Position numbers and translations under genes: made by a program. Under the pieces are notes generated by a model, which worked only from the letters and a program-made list of their open reading frames with translations, was not told where the DNA came from and ran no database searches. Of a stretch of 64,000 nt of DNA, positions 52,039 through 61,609 are shown piece after piece; positions within the stretch are counted from its first letter, which is position 1, and the number at the start of each line of letters is the position of its first letter. This stretch comes from Pedobacter sp. D749 (GTDB taxonomy: Bacteria > Bacteroidota > Bacteroidia > Sphingobacteriales > Sphingobacteriaceae), in the NCBI RefSeq assembly GCF_019317285.1, contig NZ_CP079218.1, positions 3,906,001-3,970,000 of the forward strand, given 5' to 3'.

Positions 52039-52500
52039 CTAATCTTCTAAAACTTCAATATTTACAATCTTATCGCCCTGACGGATATCATCAACAAGAT
52101 CTACATTTTCGATAACTTTACCAAAACAGGTATGGTTACGGTCTAAATGAGCAGTATTTGTTCTGCTATGGCAGATAAAAAATTGTGAACCACCAGTATT
52201 ACGGCCAGCGTGGGCCATAGATAAAACACCACGATCGTGATATTGATTTTCTCCGTCCAATTCGCAATCAATTTTATAACCTGGACCACCAGTACCTGCC
52301 AAATGTGCTTTAGCCGGATCTTTTGAATTTGGACATCCGCCCTGAACCATAAAGTTAGGAATTACACGGTGAAAAGTTACACCATCATAAAAGCCTTCTT
52401 TAGCTAGTTTTTTAAAGTTTGCAACGGCTTTTGGCGCATCATTTTCGTAGAATTCTACGGTCATATCGCCTTTGTCTGTTTTTATTATTGCTTTACTCAT
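52039..52500 (-). CDS. Cyclophilin-type peptidyl-prolyl cis-trans isomerase
   Basis: The 153-residue protein is a single cyclophilin domain without signal peptide, so cytoplasmic: FHRVIPNFMVQGG with catalytic Arg, GGPGYKIDCEL, SMAHAGRNTGGSQFFI and NHTCFGKV with the His-containing active-site end. It speeds cis-trans isomerisation of X-Pro bonds during folding. Length is usual for bacterial PpiB-type enzymes. Confidence 0.95.
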   Translation of the reverse strand: MSKAIIKTDKGDMTVEFYENDAPKAVANFKKLAKEGFYDGVTFHRVIPNFMVQGGCPNSKDPAKAHLAGTGGPGYKIDCELDGENQYHDRGVLSMAHAGRNTGGSQFFICHSRTNTAHLDRNHTCFGKVIENVDLVDDIRQGDKIVNIEVLED

Positions 52501-52567
52501 ATCAATATCGGTACTAATTTTAAATTTTTCTTCCCCTAAAAAACTTTCATATTTTTTTAGTAGAGGG

Positions 52568-52575
52568 CAAAAATA
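52568..52575 (-). promoter_or_regulatory. Candidate -7 promoter element for the cyclophilin gene (TATTTTTG)
   Basis: Exact TAnnTTTG match on the minus strand about 68 bp upstream of the cyclophilin start; the -33 region is not clear. Confidence 0.3.
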
Positions 52576-52656
52576 ACAAAATTGTATAACTTATAACACC
52601 ATTAAATTTTTCTATATAGTTTAAATGCGGTATTTTAGTGTTTTAAGCATACCGAT

Positions 52657-53916
52657 TTGATAAAGAAATATTATATCCTGCTCATCTGCCTGCTTTGCTC
52701 CCTGGGACTAAGGGCTTCTTCTCTGCTAATTTATATGGATGAAGACCAAAAAAACCATCTTAAAGCATATGGCATAGCCTATTGGACCATCAGCAAACAA
52801 GTGGAGGTTGACTGGCTCTTAAACTATCGTGGAGGAAGCTTTTTAATTAAATACAATAAAACAGTTGAAGATGAGCTTAAAATACGCGGGGTATCATACG
52901 AAGTAATGGCCGATGGAAAAGTAACCAATCTTTTAAATGAAATCAGCGATCCTGCCGTGAATATGGAAATGGTTAAACTGGAAAAAACACCAAAAATTGC
53001 AGTTTACTCGCCAAAAAGCAAATTACCCTGGGATGATGCGGTTACACTCGTTTTAACCTACGCCGAAATCCCATATGATGTAATTTACGATGACGATATC
53101 CTTCAGGACAAATTGAGCAAATACGATTGGTTACACTTGCACCACGAAGATTTTACCGGGCAGTACGGGCGTTTCTGGGCTAATTTCAGGTATGCAACCT
53201 GGTACCAGGAAGATGTTAAAAACCAGGAGGCTTTAGCCAAACGTATGGGCTATAAAAAGGTTTCTGAAATGAAACTAGCCGTTGCTAAACATATTAAGGA
53301 GTATTGTGCTGGTGGAGGTTTCTTGTTTGCCATGTGCTCTGGTACTGATAGTTTCGACATTGCCCTTGCTGCAGATGGGGTGGATATTTGTGCCCAGATG
53401 TTTGATGGCGATGCCGCAGATCCGAATGCACAAAGCAAACTGGATTTTAACAAAACACTGGCTTTCCAAAATTTCAAGTTAGACAACAACCCGATGAACT
53501 ATGAATTTTCAGATATAGATGTTACTCAAACCCGTACACTAAACCAAACCAACGATTATTTTACTTTATTCGATTTTTCTGCCAAGTGGGATCTTGTTCC
53601 AACCATGCTAACCCAAGATCATGATAAGGTAATTAAAGGTTTTATGGGACAAACCACAGCATTTAAAAAAAGTCTAGTAAAAACAAGTGTAACTGTTTTA
53701 GGAGAAAATAAAGGTGCGGCAGAGGTAAGGTATTTACATGGAGAAATTGGCAAAGGCCAGTTTACTTTTTATGGCGGCCACGATCCGGAAGATTATCAAC
53801 ACGCTGTAGGCGATCCACCAACAGATTTAAATCTGCATCCTAATTCTCCGGGTTACCGTTTAATTTTAAACAATGTACTTTTCCCGGCGGCAAAAAAGAA
53901 ACCTCAAAAAACATAA
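52657..53916 (+). CDS. Secreted GATase-like protein of the family usually annotated 'asparagine synthetase B'
   Basis: The frame opens with TTG at 52657 and gives a good signal peptide (KKYYILLICLLCSLGLRAS), so I accept the rare start; no in-frame ATG precedes it. The 419-residue protein belongs to a Bacteroidota family labelled asparagine synthetase B, but it shows none of the Asn synthetase motifs. Visible instead are a nucleophile-elbow-like AMCSGTDSF (Cys227) and a late GGHDPEDYQH (His375, Glu378), the arrangement of class I glutamine-amidotransferase-like folds. Export to the periplasm also speaks against Asn synthesis. True activity is unknown; a hydrolase or amidase is possible. Confidence 0.7.
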   Translation: MIKKYYILLICLLCSLGLRASSLLIYMDEDQKNHLKAYGIAYWTISKQVEVDWLLNYRGGSFLIKYNKTVEDELKIRGVSYEVMADGKVTNLLNEISDPAVNMEMVKLEKTPKIAVYSPKSKLPWDDAVTLVLTYAEIPYDVIYDDDILQDKLSKYDWLHLHHEDFTGQYGRFWANFRYATWYQEDVKNQEALAKRMGYKKVSEMKLAVAKHIKEYCAGGGFLFAMCSGTDSFDIALAADGVDICAQMFDGDAADPNAQSKLDFNKTLAFQNFKLDNNPMNYEFSDIDVTQTRTLNQTNDYFTLFDFSAKWDLVPTMLTQDHDKVIKGFMGQTTAFKKSLVKTSVTVLGENKGAAEVRYLHGEIGKGQFTFYGGHDPEDYQHAVGDPPTDLNLHPNSPGYRLILNNVLFPAAKKKPQKT

Positions 53917-54199
53917 ACAATCAGAATTTAACTCCTGGCATTATTCCTTTGAGTTTAAAAAATTGTTAATTCTCCGCTATATTCCTGTTATGTATACACT
54001 AAATGGCTCCTCATACCATTTTTTAGCTAGATCATAACCACACTTAATTTTCACGAGAATCATACTGGTAACCAATATTTTAGCTAACAAACTGTAACAC
54101 GTTTGATACTTTGGCACAGCTTTTGGATTAGCAAGGACAATTAACAAGCAGGATAAAACCTGAAAATTTTAAACAAGATTTTTATAAAAGAAAAATATC

Positions 54200-54940
54200 A
54201 TGAAAAAGTTACTATTAAGCGCATCGATCATTTTATTGGCAACAGGTGCTTTTGCACAATCGACAATGACAGGTGAGACTTCACGTTTTGGGATTAAAGC
54301 CGGTGTTAACCTCTCTAAGTTCCATGCAGGTGGAGATGATAATGCAGCCAAAGCTTTTAACGATAATGCAAAAAACAATGTTGGTTTTAATGTGACCGCA
54401 TTTGGTGATTTTGGTGTAGGAAACAATTTCTTTATCCAACCAGGAGTGTCGTTACAGAACAAAGGCAATAAGTTTGAATCAACAAGTTCATCAACAATTG
54501 GTAATAGCACCATTACAACTACATCATCTGTTAAAACAAATTTAATGGCCATTGAAGTTCCGGTTAATGCGGTATTCAGAATTCCTACTGGCGATGCTGG
54601 TTCGGTTCAGATCAGTGCTGGTCCTTATATTGGCTTTAATATTTCAGGTAAAGACAAAGGAGAAAATACCATTACAACGGTTAACAACAGCAACAACACA
54701 AGCACAACTGCTACCACCTCTAATGATAGAGACTTATCATTTGGTAGTGCAAGCGATAAAAACTACAACAGCACAGAATTTGGTGCAAACTTTGGTTTAG
54801 CTTACCGTACAAATTCAGGATTTTTAGTAGGTGCTAATTATGGTTTAGGTTTAACTGATTTAACTCCTAAAGACAGACAAGCTAACACGAATAAATTGAC
54901 TAACCGCGTATTAGGTTTCTCAGTTGGTTATTCGTTCTAA
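54200..54940 (+). CDS. Outer-membrane beta-barrel protein (PorT/OMP_b-brl_2-like)
   Basis: The 246-residue protein has a signal peptide (MKKLLLSASIILLATGAFAQ) and a short eight-strand-type barrel starting RFGIKAGVNLSKFHAGG and ending VLGFSVGYSF, with the terminal Phe used for BAM recognition. Thr/Ser/Asn-rich stretches (residues about 95-112 and 155-175) look like extracellular loops. Family members are common porin-like or assembly proteins of Bacteroidota without assigned function. It is followed by a strong terminator. Confidence 0.85.
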   Translation: MKKLLLSASIILLATGAFAQSTMTGETSRFGIKAGVNLSKFHAGGDDNAAKAFNDNAKNNVGFNVTAFGDFGVGNNFFIQPGVSLQNKGNKFESTSSSTIGNSTITTTSSVKTNLMAIEVPVNAVFRIPTGDAGSVQISAGPYIGFNISGKDKGENTITTVNNSNNTSTTATTSNDRDLSFGSASDKNYNSTEFGANFGLAYRTNSGFLVGANYGLGLTDLTPKDRQANTNKLTNRVLGFSVGYSF

Positions 54941-54958
54941 GCGAAAGGCCTTAAAAGC

Positions 54959-54996
54959 AAAAGCCTCCCAGATTATTAAATTTGGGAGGCTTTTTT
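54959..54996. terminator. Intrinsic terminator between convergent genes
   Basis: AAAGCCTCCCA / TTGGGAGGCTTTT stem with T-tract on the plus strand and an A-rich left side serving the minus strand. Confidence 0.85.
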
Positions 54997-55008
54997 ATGC
55001 TTGATTCT

Positions 55009-57015
55009 TTAGTCGTAAAAATTCCAGCTTACCCCAAATTTTAATAAGGCATCTTGCATAGGGTACCTGTTTACCGTGTAATAACCTGGTTGAAATAAAC
55101 CCTGATTTATAAAATCATATTTCACAAAAATATTAGCTCTCTTTAAATTTGCCTTAAAAAAGACATCAATTACTGGTCTTGAAACAAGGTTTGTTGGATT
55201 GCGCTCATCAATATAAAATTGAGCCGTTGCCGGTGAATATAAGTAATTTGCATATTCCGAATTATACCTCACATCAAATCCCACATTAGCTTTTAATACT
55301 TTGAAAAACGTATTATTAAAATAGATACTGTTATAAGTATAAAGTTCTGGTGTTCTTAATACTGCATTTTTATCTGTTTTTTGATAAGCGATATAGTTTT
55401 CCATCACAAACCTGCCGAACCTGGTTTTCTTTGATACATCCAGCCTGATTAAGCTAATATCAGCCGTAGCTTGTTTTGGTAAAATAGCAGTTGTATTATT
55501 GGTTTGATCTGCAGCAAAATAAACATAGTTACTGGTTAAGTAATAGTTGGCTCCTGCAGTAAAACCATACTTATCATTGATATAGTTGAATGATAAATTG
55601 GCAATTTTAGTATTCTTAAAATCGTTGTTTGTCCATTGGTAATGATTGCCATGATAGTAATTAAAAATGGCCGCCGGGGTTTGATTTTGCGCGTATGCCC
55701 CCAACTCAATTCTTCCGATGGTTTTACCTAAAAGGATTTTACTTTTTGCCTCATATAAATAATCGCCGGCATTTTCACCTTGCAAAATTTGCTGTACATC
55801 TAAATTGAAATCGATATTGTTAGAGAACCGATAACCCGCTGCACCTAAAATGGTAATGTTCTGATAAGCAAATCTACTTTGTTCGTAATTGGTTCCATCT
55901 TGTTTTATGCCAAGATATTCATGTTTGTAATAATCGTGCCTTATACCTGCATCAACCTTTAATTCATTTTTAATCACCGAACTATTTTTAGGTCTTAAGA
56001 AGAAACTATAGATAAATTCATTTTTAATATGTTTTACATGGGTCGAATCATTTGTAAATACTGTACTCGCAATACCAGGAGGCAGCACATTATTAACATC
56101 AGTTCCATTTTTGTAAAAATCAAAACTATCGTTATTATACTCAAATATATATGAAACCTTATTGGTTGGTAAAACCGCATTATTAACATTCGCAGAGGTA
56201 TCTATCCTGCCTACATAATAGGTTTGCTTTAAGAAAACGGTGTTTTTACGGTACAAATTTCTTGAGTCTGATAAATTTATGGGCTCCGCCTCTCTGTCAA
56301 TTTTAGAATAGCCTGGATCGAATAAACCCGTAGCTACAGTAGAACCATTCTCGTAGGCACGCATGGTATTAAAAATTGCCGATGCCCACATATTATAACG
56401 TTTGCTTGGCGATTGGTACCAGGAAAATACGGCAACATTCAGATTATCACCCCGCTGCCTGGCATAAAAACCCTTCGAATCGCCACGGTTAAAATTAACA
56501 CCAACGTTCCAGTTTTTTTTAATATTCTGCGTGTGGATAGCCCTAAAAAGCTGTTCTTTTTGACCTGCACTTACAAAATATAAGCTGGTAAAGGGAGTTC
56601 TGGCCTGATAGTAAATAATATCTTCTGGCGTTAATGCATAATAATCAAGCGAGTGAAATCCTGCATCAAAGCCAATCCTCTTACTCGGCTCGTACAATAA
56701 AGGCCTCGCGGCCAAGCCCATATTACCATTGCTAATGGTTGGATGCAGGGGTTGTAAAAGCGGACTATAATTCTGAATATTTGTTGTGGAGGTATCTAAG
56801 GGTAGCAGTACAATGCTATCTTTACTTAGTGATAACTTTGTAAACCGGATATATTTTGCGGTAAAAACAACTGAGTCCTTTCCCGAATCTAATTTTTTCC
56901 GGACAGAATCGAGCTCCTTATTGGTCCCAACACTCGTCTTTAAATCTTGTGCAAATACTTTGTTGATGCCTAACAGCAGGAACAGAAAAAAACAGATCTT
57001 AACGACTTTATGCAT
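55009..57015 (-). CDS. Putative porin (Porin_10-like outer-membrane protein)
   Basis: The 668-residue protein has a signal peptide (VVKICFFLFLLLGINKVFAQ), an N-terminal linker, and from about residue 110 a large beta-barrel with aromatic-rich strands, ending LKFGVSWNFYD. The stretch LGLTPEDI-like YYALTPEDIIYYQARTPFTSLYFVSAGQKEQLF (parts) is typical of the putative porin family of Bacteroidota. It begins 1 bp after the PNP stop codon, so it is translationally close to PNP and lpxK. Transport specificity is not known. Confidence 0.85.
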   Translation of the reverse strand: MHKVVKICFFLFLLLGINKVFAQDLKTSVGTNKELDSVRKKLDSGKDSVVFTAKYIRFTKLSLSKDSIVLLPLDTSTTNIQNYSPLLQPLHPTISNGNMGLAARPLLYEPSKRIGFDAGFHSLDYYALTPEDIIYYQARTPFTSLYFVSAGQKEQLFRAIHTQNIKKNWNVGVNFNRGDSKGFYARQRGDNLNVAVFSWYQSPSKRYNMWASAIFNTMRAYENGSTVATGLFDPGYSKIDREAEPINLSDSRNLYRKNTVFLKQTYYVGRIDTSANVNNAVLPTNKVSYIFEYNNDSFDFYKNGTDVNNVLPPGIASTVFTNDSTHVKHIKNEFIYSFFLRPKNSSVIKNELKVDAGIRHDYYKHEYLGIKQDGTNYEQSRFAYQNITILGAAGYRFSNNIDFNLDVQQILQGENAGDYLYEAKSKILLGKTIGRIELGAYAQNQTPAAIFNYYHGNHYQWTNNDFKNTKIANLSFNYINDKYGFTAGANYYLTSNYVYFAADQTNNTTAILPKQATADISLIRLDVSKKTRFGRFVMENYIAYQKTDKNAVLRTPELYTYNSIYFNNTFFKVLKANVGFDVRYNSEYANYLYSPATAQFYIDERNPTNLVSRPVIDVFFKANLKRANIFVKYDFINQGLFQPGYYTVNRYPMQDALLKFGVSWNFYD

Positions 57016-57016
57016 C

Positions 57017-57832
57017 TTATAGTTCAGAAATTAAGCGGGTTAAAATCTCAGTCATTTTAGGCTCTGCCTTAGCCGCTGCTTCTAAAATTTCATCTAAATT
57101 AAAAGGTTGCAAGTCTTCCGGAAAACCTTCATCCGTTAATACGGAGATGGCAAAAACAGGTAAACCAGCATGGTTGGCCACTATAACCTCAGGCACAGTA
57201 CTCATGCCCACTGCATCAGCGCCAATTAAACGCAGGTATTTGTACTCGGCTTTGGTTTCTAAATTCGGACCAGAAACCGCAACGTATACCCCTTTATGGC
57301 ACTTGATATCAACATCTTTAGCGATCTCCAGCGCTTTGGCTATAATATCACGTTTATAAGGCTGGCTCATGTCCGGGAAACGTGGTCCTAGTTCGCTCTC
57401 AATTAAGCCACGCAATGGGTTATCTGGCTGCAAATTAATATGATCGTCGATAATCATTAAATCGCCCTTTTTAAACTCAGGATTTAATGAACCCGCAGCG
57501 TTTGATACAATTAAGTTTTCGATTCCCAACCCTTTCATTACCCTAACCGGGAAGGTGATCTGTTGCATGCTATAACCTTCGTAATAATGTAAGCGCCCCT
57601 GCATGGCAATAATCTTCTTCCCGTTCAACGTTCCAAAAATTAGTTTCCCACTGTGGAACTCTAAAGTAGAAATTGGAAAATTTGGGATATTAGAATACAT
57701 CAGTTGATGCTCGATTTCGATTTCTTTTACCAGGCCACCCAAACCAGTACCTAAAATAATGCCTATTTCTGGCTTAAAGTTCTCTGTTTTACGTTTTATA
57801 TATTCAACGGTTTCTTCTATTGCTCTTAACAT
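57017..57832 (-). CDS. Purine nucleoside phosphorylase (trimeric type)
   Basis: The 271-residue protein has the trimeric PNP signatures: IGIILGTGLGGLVKEI, the phosphate-site GRLHYYEGYS, VSNAAGSLNPEFKKGD, and GADAVGMSTVPEVIVANHAG with the purine-site residues nearby. It splits (deoxy)inosine and guanosine with phosphate for purine salvage in the cytoplasm. Its start overlaps the end of lpxK by 29 bp, and its stop adjoins the porin gene, so all three are likely co-transcribed. Confidence 0.95.
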   Translation of the reverse strand: MLRAIEETVEYIKRKTENFKPEIGIILGTGLGGLVKEIEIEHQLMYSNIPNFPISTLEFHSGKLIFGTLNGKKIIAMQGRLHYYEGYSMQQITFPVRVMKGLGIENLIVSNAAGSLNPEFKKGDLMIIDDHINLQPDNPLRGLIESELGPRFPDMSQPYKRDIIAKALEIAKDVDIKCHKGVYVAVSGPNLETKAEYKYLRLIGADAVGMSTVPEVIVANHAGLPVFAISVLTDEGFPEDLQPFNLDEILEAAAKAEPKMTEILTRLISEL

Positions 57833-58865
57833 AATTTAAAATGAGTTCGTCAAAGGTAATCTTATCTTCTTCAAATAATTCAACCTCAATGGGTAAATAA
57901 TATACAGGTAAATCTAGCAGTAAATCTTCAAATCCGGTAGCTCTTAAACGCTTGCTATCCTTTTCTGTTGTGATAATGATTTTATCTTTTTTAGTACTGG
58001 CCATAAAAACTGATTTAAACTTCTTAATATCATCATTTTTAAAAGCATAATGATCAGGAAATTCTTCGTGTTTAATGGTTTCAGCATATTTTTCAAGCTC
58101 TTCTATTAAAGGATCAGGATTTGCAATTCCCGTGAGCAGGAAAATTTCAAAATCCCTAACTGACTCAAGTGTGCGGCTTTCGTTATGGGATAAATGGATA
58201 AGATTGCCATACTTAAGATAAGAATGTAATACTGGTTGATTGCTATTTGGCTGCAGTTCATTTATTGAGGCCTGCTGCGCAACATGTAACAACGGAACCG
58301 GCGATTTTGTGACTAACAATACATCGGCCCTTTTGCGTGAGGAGAAAACATCCCTTAAATTTCCTGCAGGCAATAAAAACTGTAAAGTACCCAACTTTCT
58401 AAACTCGAAAAGCAAAATATTAAATCCGGCATTTACTGCGCGGTGCTGAAAGGCATCATCAAGGATAATTAAATCATGATTGTCCTTCAACTGCTTAATC
58501 CCTTTCACACGGTCTTCGCAAACGGCAACAGTAACAGCTGCAAATTTTTGATGGTACTGTAAAGGTTCATCGCCTATCGTTTCGGCAGTTGCAGCACTAT
58601 CGGCAATTATAAACCCTTTCGTTTTACGACCATAACCACGACTTAGGATGGCTATTTTATACCCGGCCAGCAACCTGACCAAATATTCTGTTGTTGGTGT
58701 TTTGCCCGATCCGCCAACGGCCAAATTGCCTACACAGATTACTGGTAAATCAAACTTTACAGATCGCATCAATCCCCAGTCGTAAAGTTTTTTACGGAGA
58801 ATAATAGCCATTCCATAAATGATCGAAAAAGGAAGCAGTAAAAGGCGTAGATAGTTAAGTAGCAT
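57804..58865 (-). CDS. lpxK: Tetraacyldisaccharide 4'-kinase LpxK
   Basis: The 353-residue protein has an N-terminal membrane-associated helix (LRLLLLPFSIIYGMAIIL), the P-loop VGNLAVGGSGKTPTTEYL, ILSRGYGRKTKGF and the DDAFQHR motif with catalytic-region residues. It adds the 4'-phosphate to the lipid A disaccharide at the cytoplasmic membrane. It opens the lpxK-PNP-porin unit, an arrangement seen in other Bacteroidota. Confidence 0.96.
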   Translation of the reverse strand: MLLNYLRLLLLPFSIIYGMAIILRKKLYDWGLMRSVKFDLPVICVGNLAVGGSGKTPTTEYLVRLLAGYKIAILSRGYGRKTKGFIIADSAATAETIGDEPLQYHQKFAAVTVAVCEDRVKGIKQLKDNHDLIILDDAFQHRAVNAGFNILLFEFRKLGTLQFLLPAGNLRDVFSSRKRADVLLVTKSPVPLLHVAQQASINELQPNSNQPVLHSYLKYGNLIHLSHNESRTLESVRDFEIFLLTGIANPDPLIEELEKYAETIKHEEFPDHYAFKNDDIKKFKSVFMASTKKDKIIITTEKDSKRLRATGFEDLLLDLPVYYLPIEVELFEEDKITFDELILNYVKSNRRNR

Positions 58866-58924
58866 ATCGTGGTTTCAAAAATACTGATTATTTAAAAAAG
58901 AAAGGCATAACCTGGTCTGATGCC

Positions 58925-59065
58925 CAATAAAGCAACCACAGTGTGAGGGAAATGGTTTGGAAAGATGTAAAATGGAAGATGGATGATGGAATGACCAATA
59001 ATCAGTTTCAAATGATCAATAATCGAAACTAAGGTTAGAGTCTGGAGCTGGGCGTTTGGCGTATA
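58925..59065. repeat. Filler repeats between lpxK and the next gene
   Basis: A 231-bp noncoding gap holds GGATGATGGAATG, two CAATAATC words and the words AGAGTCTGGAGCTGG and GCGTTTGGCGT that recur at other sites in the window. No gene is seen. Confidence 0.45.
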
Positions 59066-59096
59066 ATTAAACAATTAATTTAATGAACCGATGAAT

Positions 59097-60254
59097 TTAA
59101 AATTGTTCCAAAATATCTTGATCTGATTTATAGGTTTCGACAATTACCTTCGGAATCGTTAAGTGATGCTTTTGATAGAGTATTGCCCAAAACCCGGCAT
59201 CATTCTTTTTAGGATATTGATAAAAATCCTGTCTAAGTTTTAAAGTAGAATAGTTGTTGCTGTTTTTTAGTTCCGGATCAATATTTTCCAGAAAAATCAG
59301 TTCCATCTCTGCCGAAGGTTCTCCTTCCGAAAATAATCCGGCCACAACATTACACTTTAAATACGTAGAAGATAACTTCGACAAATCATTATCAATGGTA
59401 TAGTTTTGCCTGTTTATCCAGATCATGCTTTTGTTTATCGTAGCGATATTGCTTTCCATTCCTTTAATCAGGCGTTTATCTACCGTGATATAAACCCATC
59501 CATTCTTGCTTTTGTACAATGCATTTCTTGACCTTGTGAAAGAGATCTTATAACATTTTGCCCCTTCATATTCAACCTGCCCTTCAATTTCGTAATCATT
59601 ATCCTCGCTGAGCATATTATCGTTGAGGTTACTTACAAAATAAGATTTGAGTTCAATTCTTAAATCAACAGCGTAATTAATCTTCACCCCTCCAGTTTTT
59701 TTGAGCTCCTTAAGCCTTCTTAGTTCCTCAAGCTGTAACCTGATATCGTTTTTATATTCATCGGTATGGAGGTTGAATAATCCCTCAGCATAACTATAAT
59801 ATTTGCCATCTTTTAGCATATACTGCCTGCACAACAATTTTTCGCTCACCACACCGGTATCCGCAAGGTGCGCGACCGCATTTTTAATTAAGGCAGAAGC
59901 AAAATTGGCAGCATAAATTTGCACATCGTCCAATTTAATGTATTTGTCTTTTAGCTTAACCATGAGATCACTTGTACCACTACGCTCATCAACTTTAACT
60001 GAATGGCTTTCGTACCCCACCGAACTGAAGGAAAGCGATTGACCTTTATTTAAGGAATCTATTTTAAAGCTGAAGTTTCCTTCAGGATCGCTCAGGGCAA
60101 TTAATTTCTGCTTATTATAAATCGACACGGATGCGATACCTTTATTGGCTTCGTTAAGCACTTGTCCTTTAATAAGCTGTTGTGCCCAGGCGCACGGGAA
60201 AATGAAAAAGCAGCCTATTATGATTGATAATAAGATTTTTGAGCGATAAGACAT
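59097..60254 (-). CDS. Secreted protein with carboxypeptidase-regulatory-like domain
   Basis: The 385-residue protein has a signal peptide (LSIIIGCFFIFPCAWAQ) and an N-terminal carboxypeptidase-regulatory-like beta-sandwich (KGQVLNEANKGIASVSIYNK … SFSSVGYESHSV, about residues 28-105). A C-terminal region of about 270 residues with many beta-strands follows, for which I recognise no family beyond general Bacteroidota hypothetical proteins (DUF5686-like in flavour). It is not followed by a barrel gene. It may be a periplasmic or outer-membrane lipid- or protein-binding component. Confidence 0.7.
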   Translation of the reverse strand: MSYRSKILLSIIIGCFFIFPCAWAQQLIKGQVLNEANKGIASVSIYNKQKLIALSDPEGNFSFKIDSLNKGQSLSFSSVGYESHSVKVDERSGTSDLMVKLKDKYIKLDDVQIYAANFASALIKNAVAHLADTGVVSEKLLCRQYMLKDGKYYSYAEGLFNLHTDEYKNDIRLQLEELRRLKELKKTGGVKINYAVDLRIELKSYFVSNLNDNMLSEDNDYEIEGQVEYEGAKCYKISFTRSRNALYKSKNGWVYITVDKRLIKGMESNIATINKSMIWINRQNYTIDNDLSKLSSTYLKCNVVAGLFSEGEPSAEMELIFLENIDPELKNSNNYSTLKLRQDFYQYPKKNDAGFWAILYQKHHLTIPKVIVETYKSDQDILEQF

Positions 60255-60324
60255 AGTTGGTTGAGGCTTTATTTAGCTAAAATTTGGTTATTTCAGGTGT
60301 AAAATAATCAATCTCTTTAAATAA

Positions 60325-60332
60325 CAAAAATA
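60325..60332 (-). promoter_or_regulatory. Candidate -7 promoter element (TATTTTTG)
   Basis: Exact TAnnTTTG match on the minus strand, about 70 bp upstream of the gene at 59097-60254; no clear -33 element. Confidence 0.3.
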
Positions 60333-60459
60333 TAACGGATTAAGTAGGACTTTTGAAGTCAGTTAACCATTAAATAATGAGCCATTATTAACTAACAAAA
60401 TTATTCGACTATATTTTATTTTTTATTATTATCATTGTTATCTATCAAAACATATTTTA

Positions 60460-61596
60460 ATGTCACCGAAAAGATTAGTAGTGGGCCAAGGCCAGATCAG
60501 TGGATATATCTCTATTTTTTTAGCCGTATTGGCCTTATTGGGCATTCTCTGTTTTCATTATCCCGAGAAATTAACCACGCCAGAATTCCGCGAAATTTAT
60601 ACGAAAAACAGCATGGAAGTTTTAATGCTTGGTGGTGTTATAGCCTGTTTCTTCTTTTCATTGCTAAGCTTAATCCTCAGCAAAAAGCTAAAATGGGCCT
60701 GGCCAGGCTTTGTGCTTGGCGCCCTGGCAGTAATACTAGGTGCTTTAAGCGTAGAAGGTAGAGATGTTGCCAAATCGAGCTGGCATTTTGGCTTAGATTG
60801 GATGATTTTGGATCTTCTTTTAATGGTGGCCATTTTTGTTCCATTAGAATTATTCTTTCCAAAAAACAACGGGCAAACCAAATTCCACGAAGAATGGCGT
60901 ACCGATTTAACCTATTTTGTCATCAGCCATTTGTTCATCCAGTTTTTCGGTATCATTACGCAAAAGCCTGCCGTATTATTTTTTGGCTGGATGGGATTAG
61001 ATAAATTGCATAGCTGGGTGCAGGGCCTCCCATTTATAGTAGCTTTATTTTTGGCTTTTTTCAGTACCGATTTGTTTCAGTATTGGGCACATCGTTTCTT
61101 CCATACAAGGGTAGCTTTATGGCGTTTCCACTCCATACACCATTCTACACAAAATATGGATTGGCTGGCTGGAAGCCGTACCCATTTTATCGACATCTTT
61201 TTTACCAGGGCTATGACTTTCATTCCGCTTTATGTGTTGGGCTTTTCATCCACCGTTTTCAACGTATACATTATATTTATTGCCATACATGCAGTACTCA
61301 TCCATGCCAATACCAGAATTAACTTTGGCCCATTAAAATATATATTTACTACCCCTCAATATCACCATTGGCACCATTGCGAAGACCCTAGATATTATGG
61401 ACACAATTTCGCTTCAATATTCCCCTTTATTGATATGATATTCGGCACCTATCATTTACCAGGCAAAGAATGGCCAGCCGGAACAGGTGTACATGAAGCC
61501 TCTTATCCTAAAGGTTTTGTTAAACAATCTATTTACCCTTTTACCAAAAGTCCGTTTGATACCGATTTGAATATGGAAGAAAGAAGCGATAGATAA
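60460..61596 (+). CDS. Sterol desaturase / fatty-acid hydroxylase superfamily membrane protein
   Basis: The 378-residue protein has at least five hydrophobic segments (for example SIFLAVLALLGILCF, LGGVIACFFFSLLSLIL, FIVALFLAFFSTDLFQY). It carries the His-box set of the di-iron hydroxylase superfamily: HRFFH, HSIHH and HHWHH. Such enzymes hydroxylate or desaturate lipids or carotenoids in the membrane. The N-terminal 110 residues with three extra helices are additional to the core. It lies upstream of the type III polyketide synthase set but is separated from it by 252 bp of repeats, so a link is uncertain. Confidence 0.9.
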   Translation: MSPKRLVVGQGQISGYISIFLAVLALLGILCFHYPEKLTTPEFREIYTKNSMEVLMLGGVIACFFFSLLSLILSKKLKWAWPGFVLGALAVILGALSVEGRDVAKSSWHFGLDWMILDLLLMVAIFVPLELFFPKNNGQTKFHEEWRTDLTYFVISHLFIQFFGIITQKPAVLFFGWMGLDKLHSWVQGLPFIVALFLAFFSTDLFQYWAHRFFHTRVALWRFHSIHHSTQNMDWLAGSRTHFIDIFFTRAMTFIPLYVLGFSSTVFNVYIIFIAIHAVLIHANTRINFGPLKYIFTTPQYHHWHHCEDPRYYGHNFASIFPFIDMIFGTYHLPGKEWPAGTGVHEASYPKGFVKQSIYPFTKSPFDTDLNMEERSDR

Positions 61597-61609
61597 ATAG
61601 ATTGAGCTA

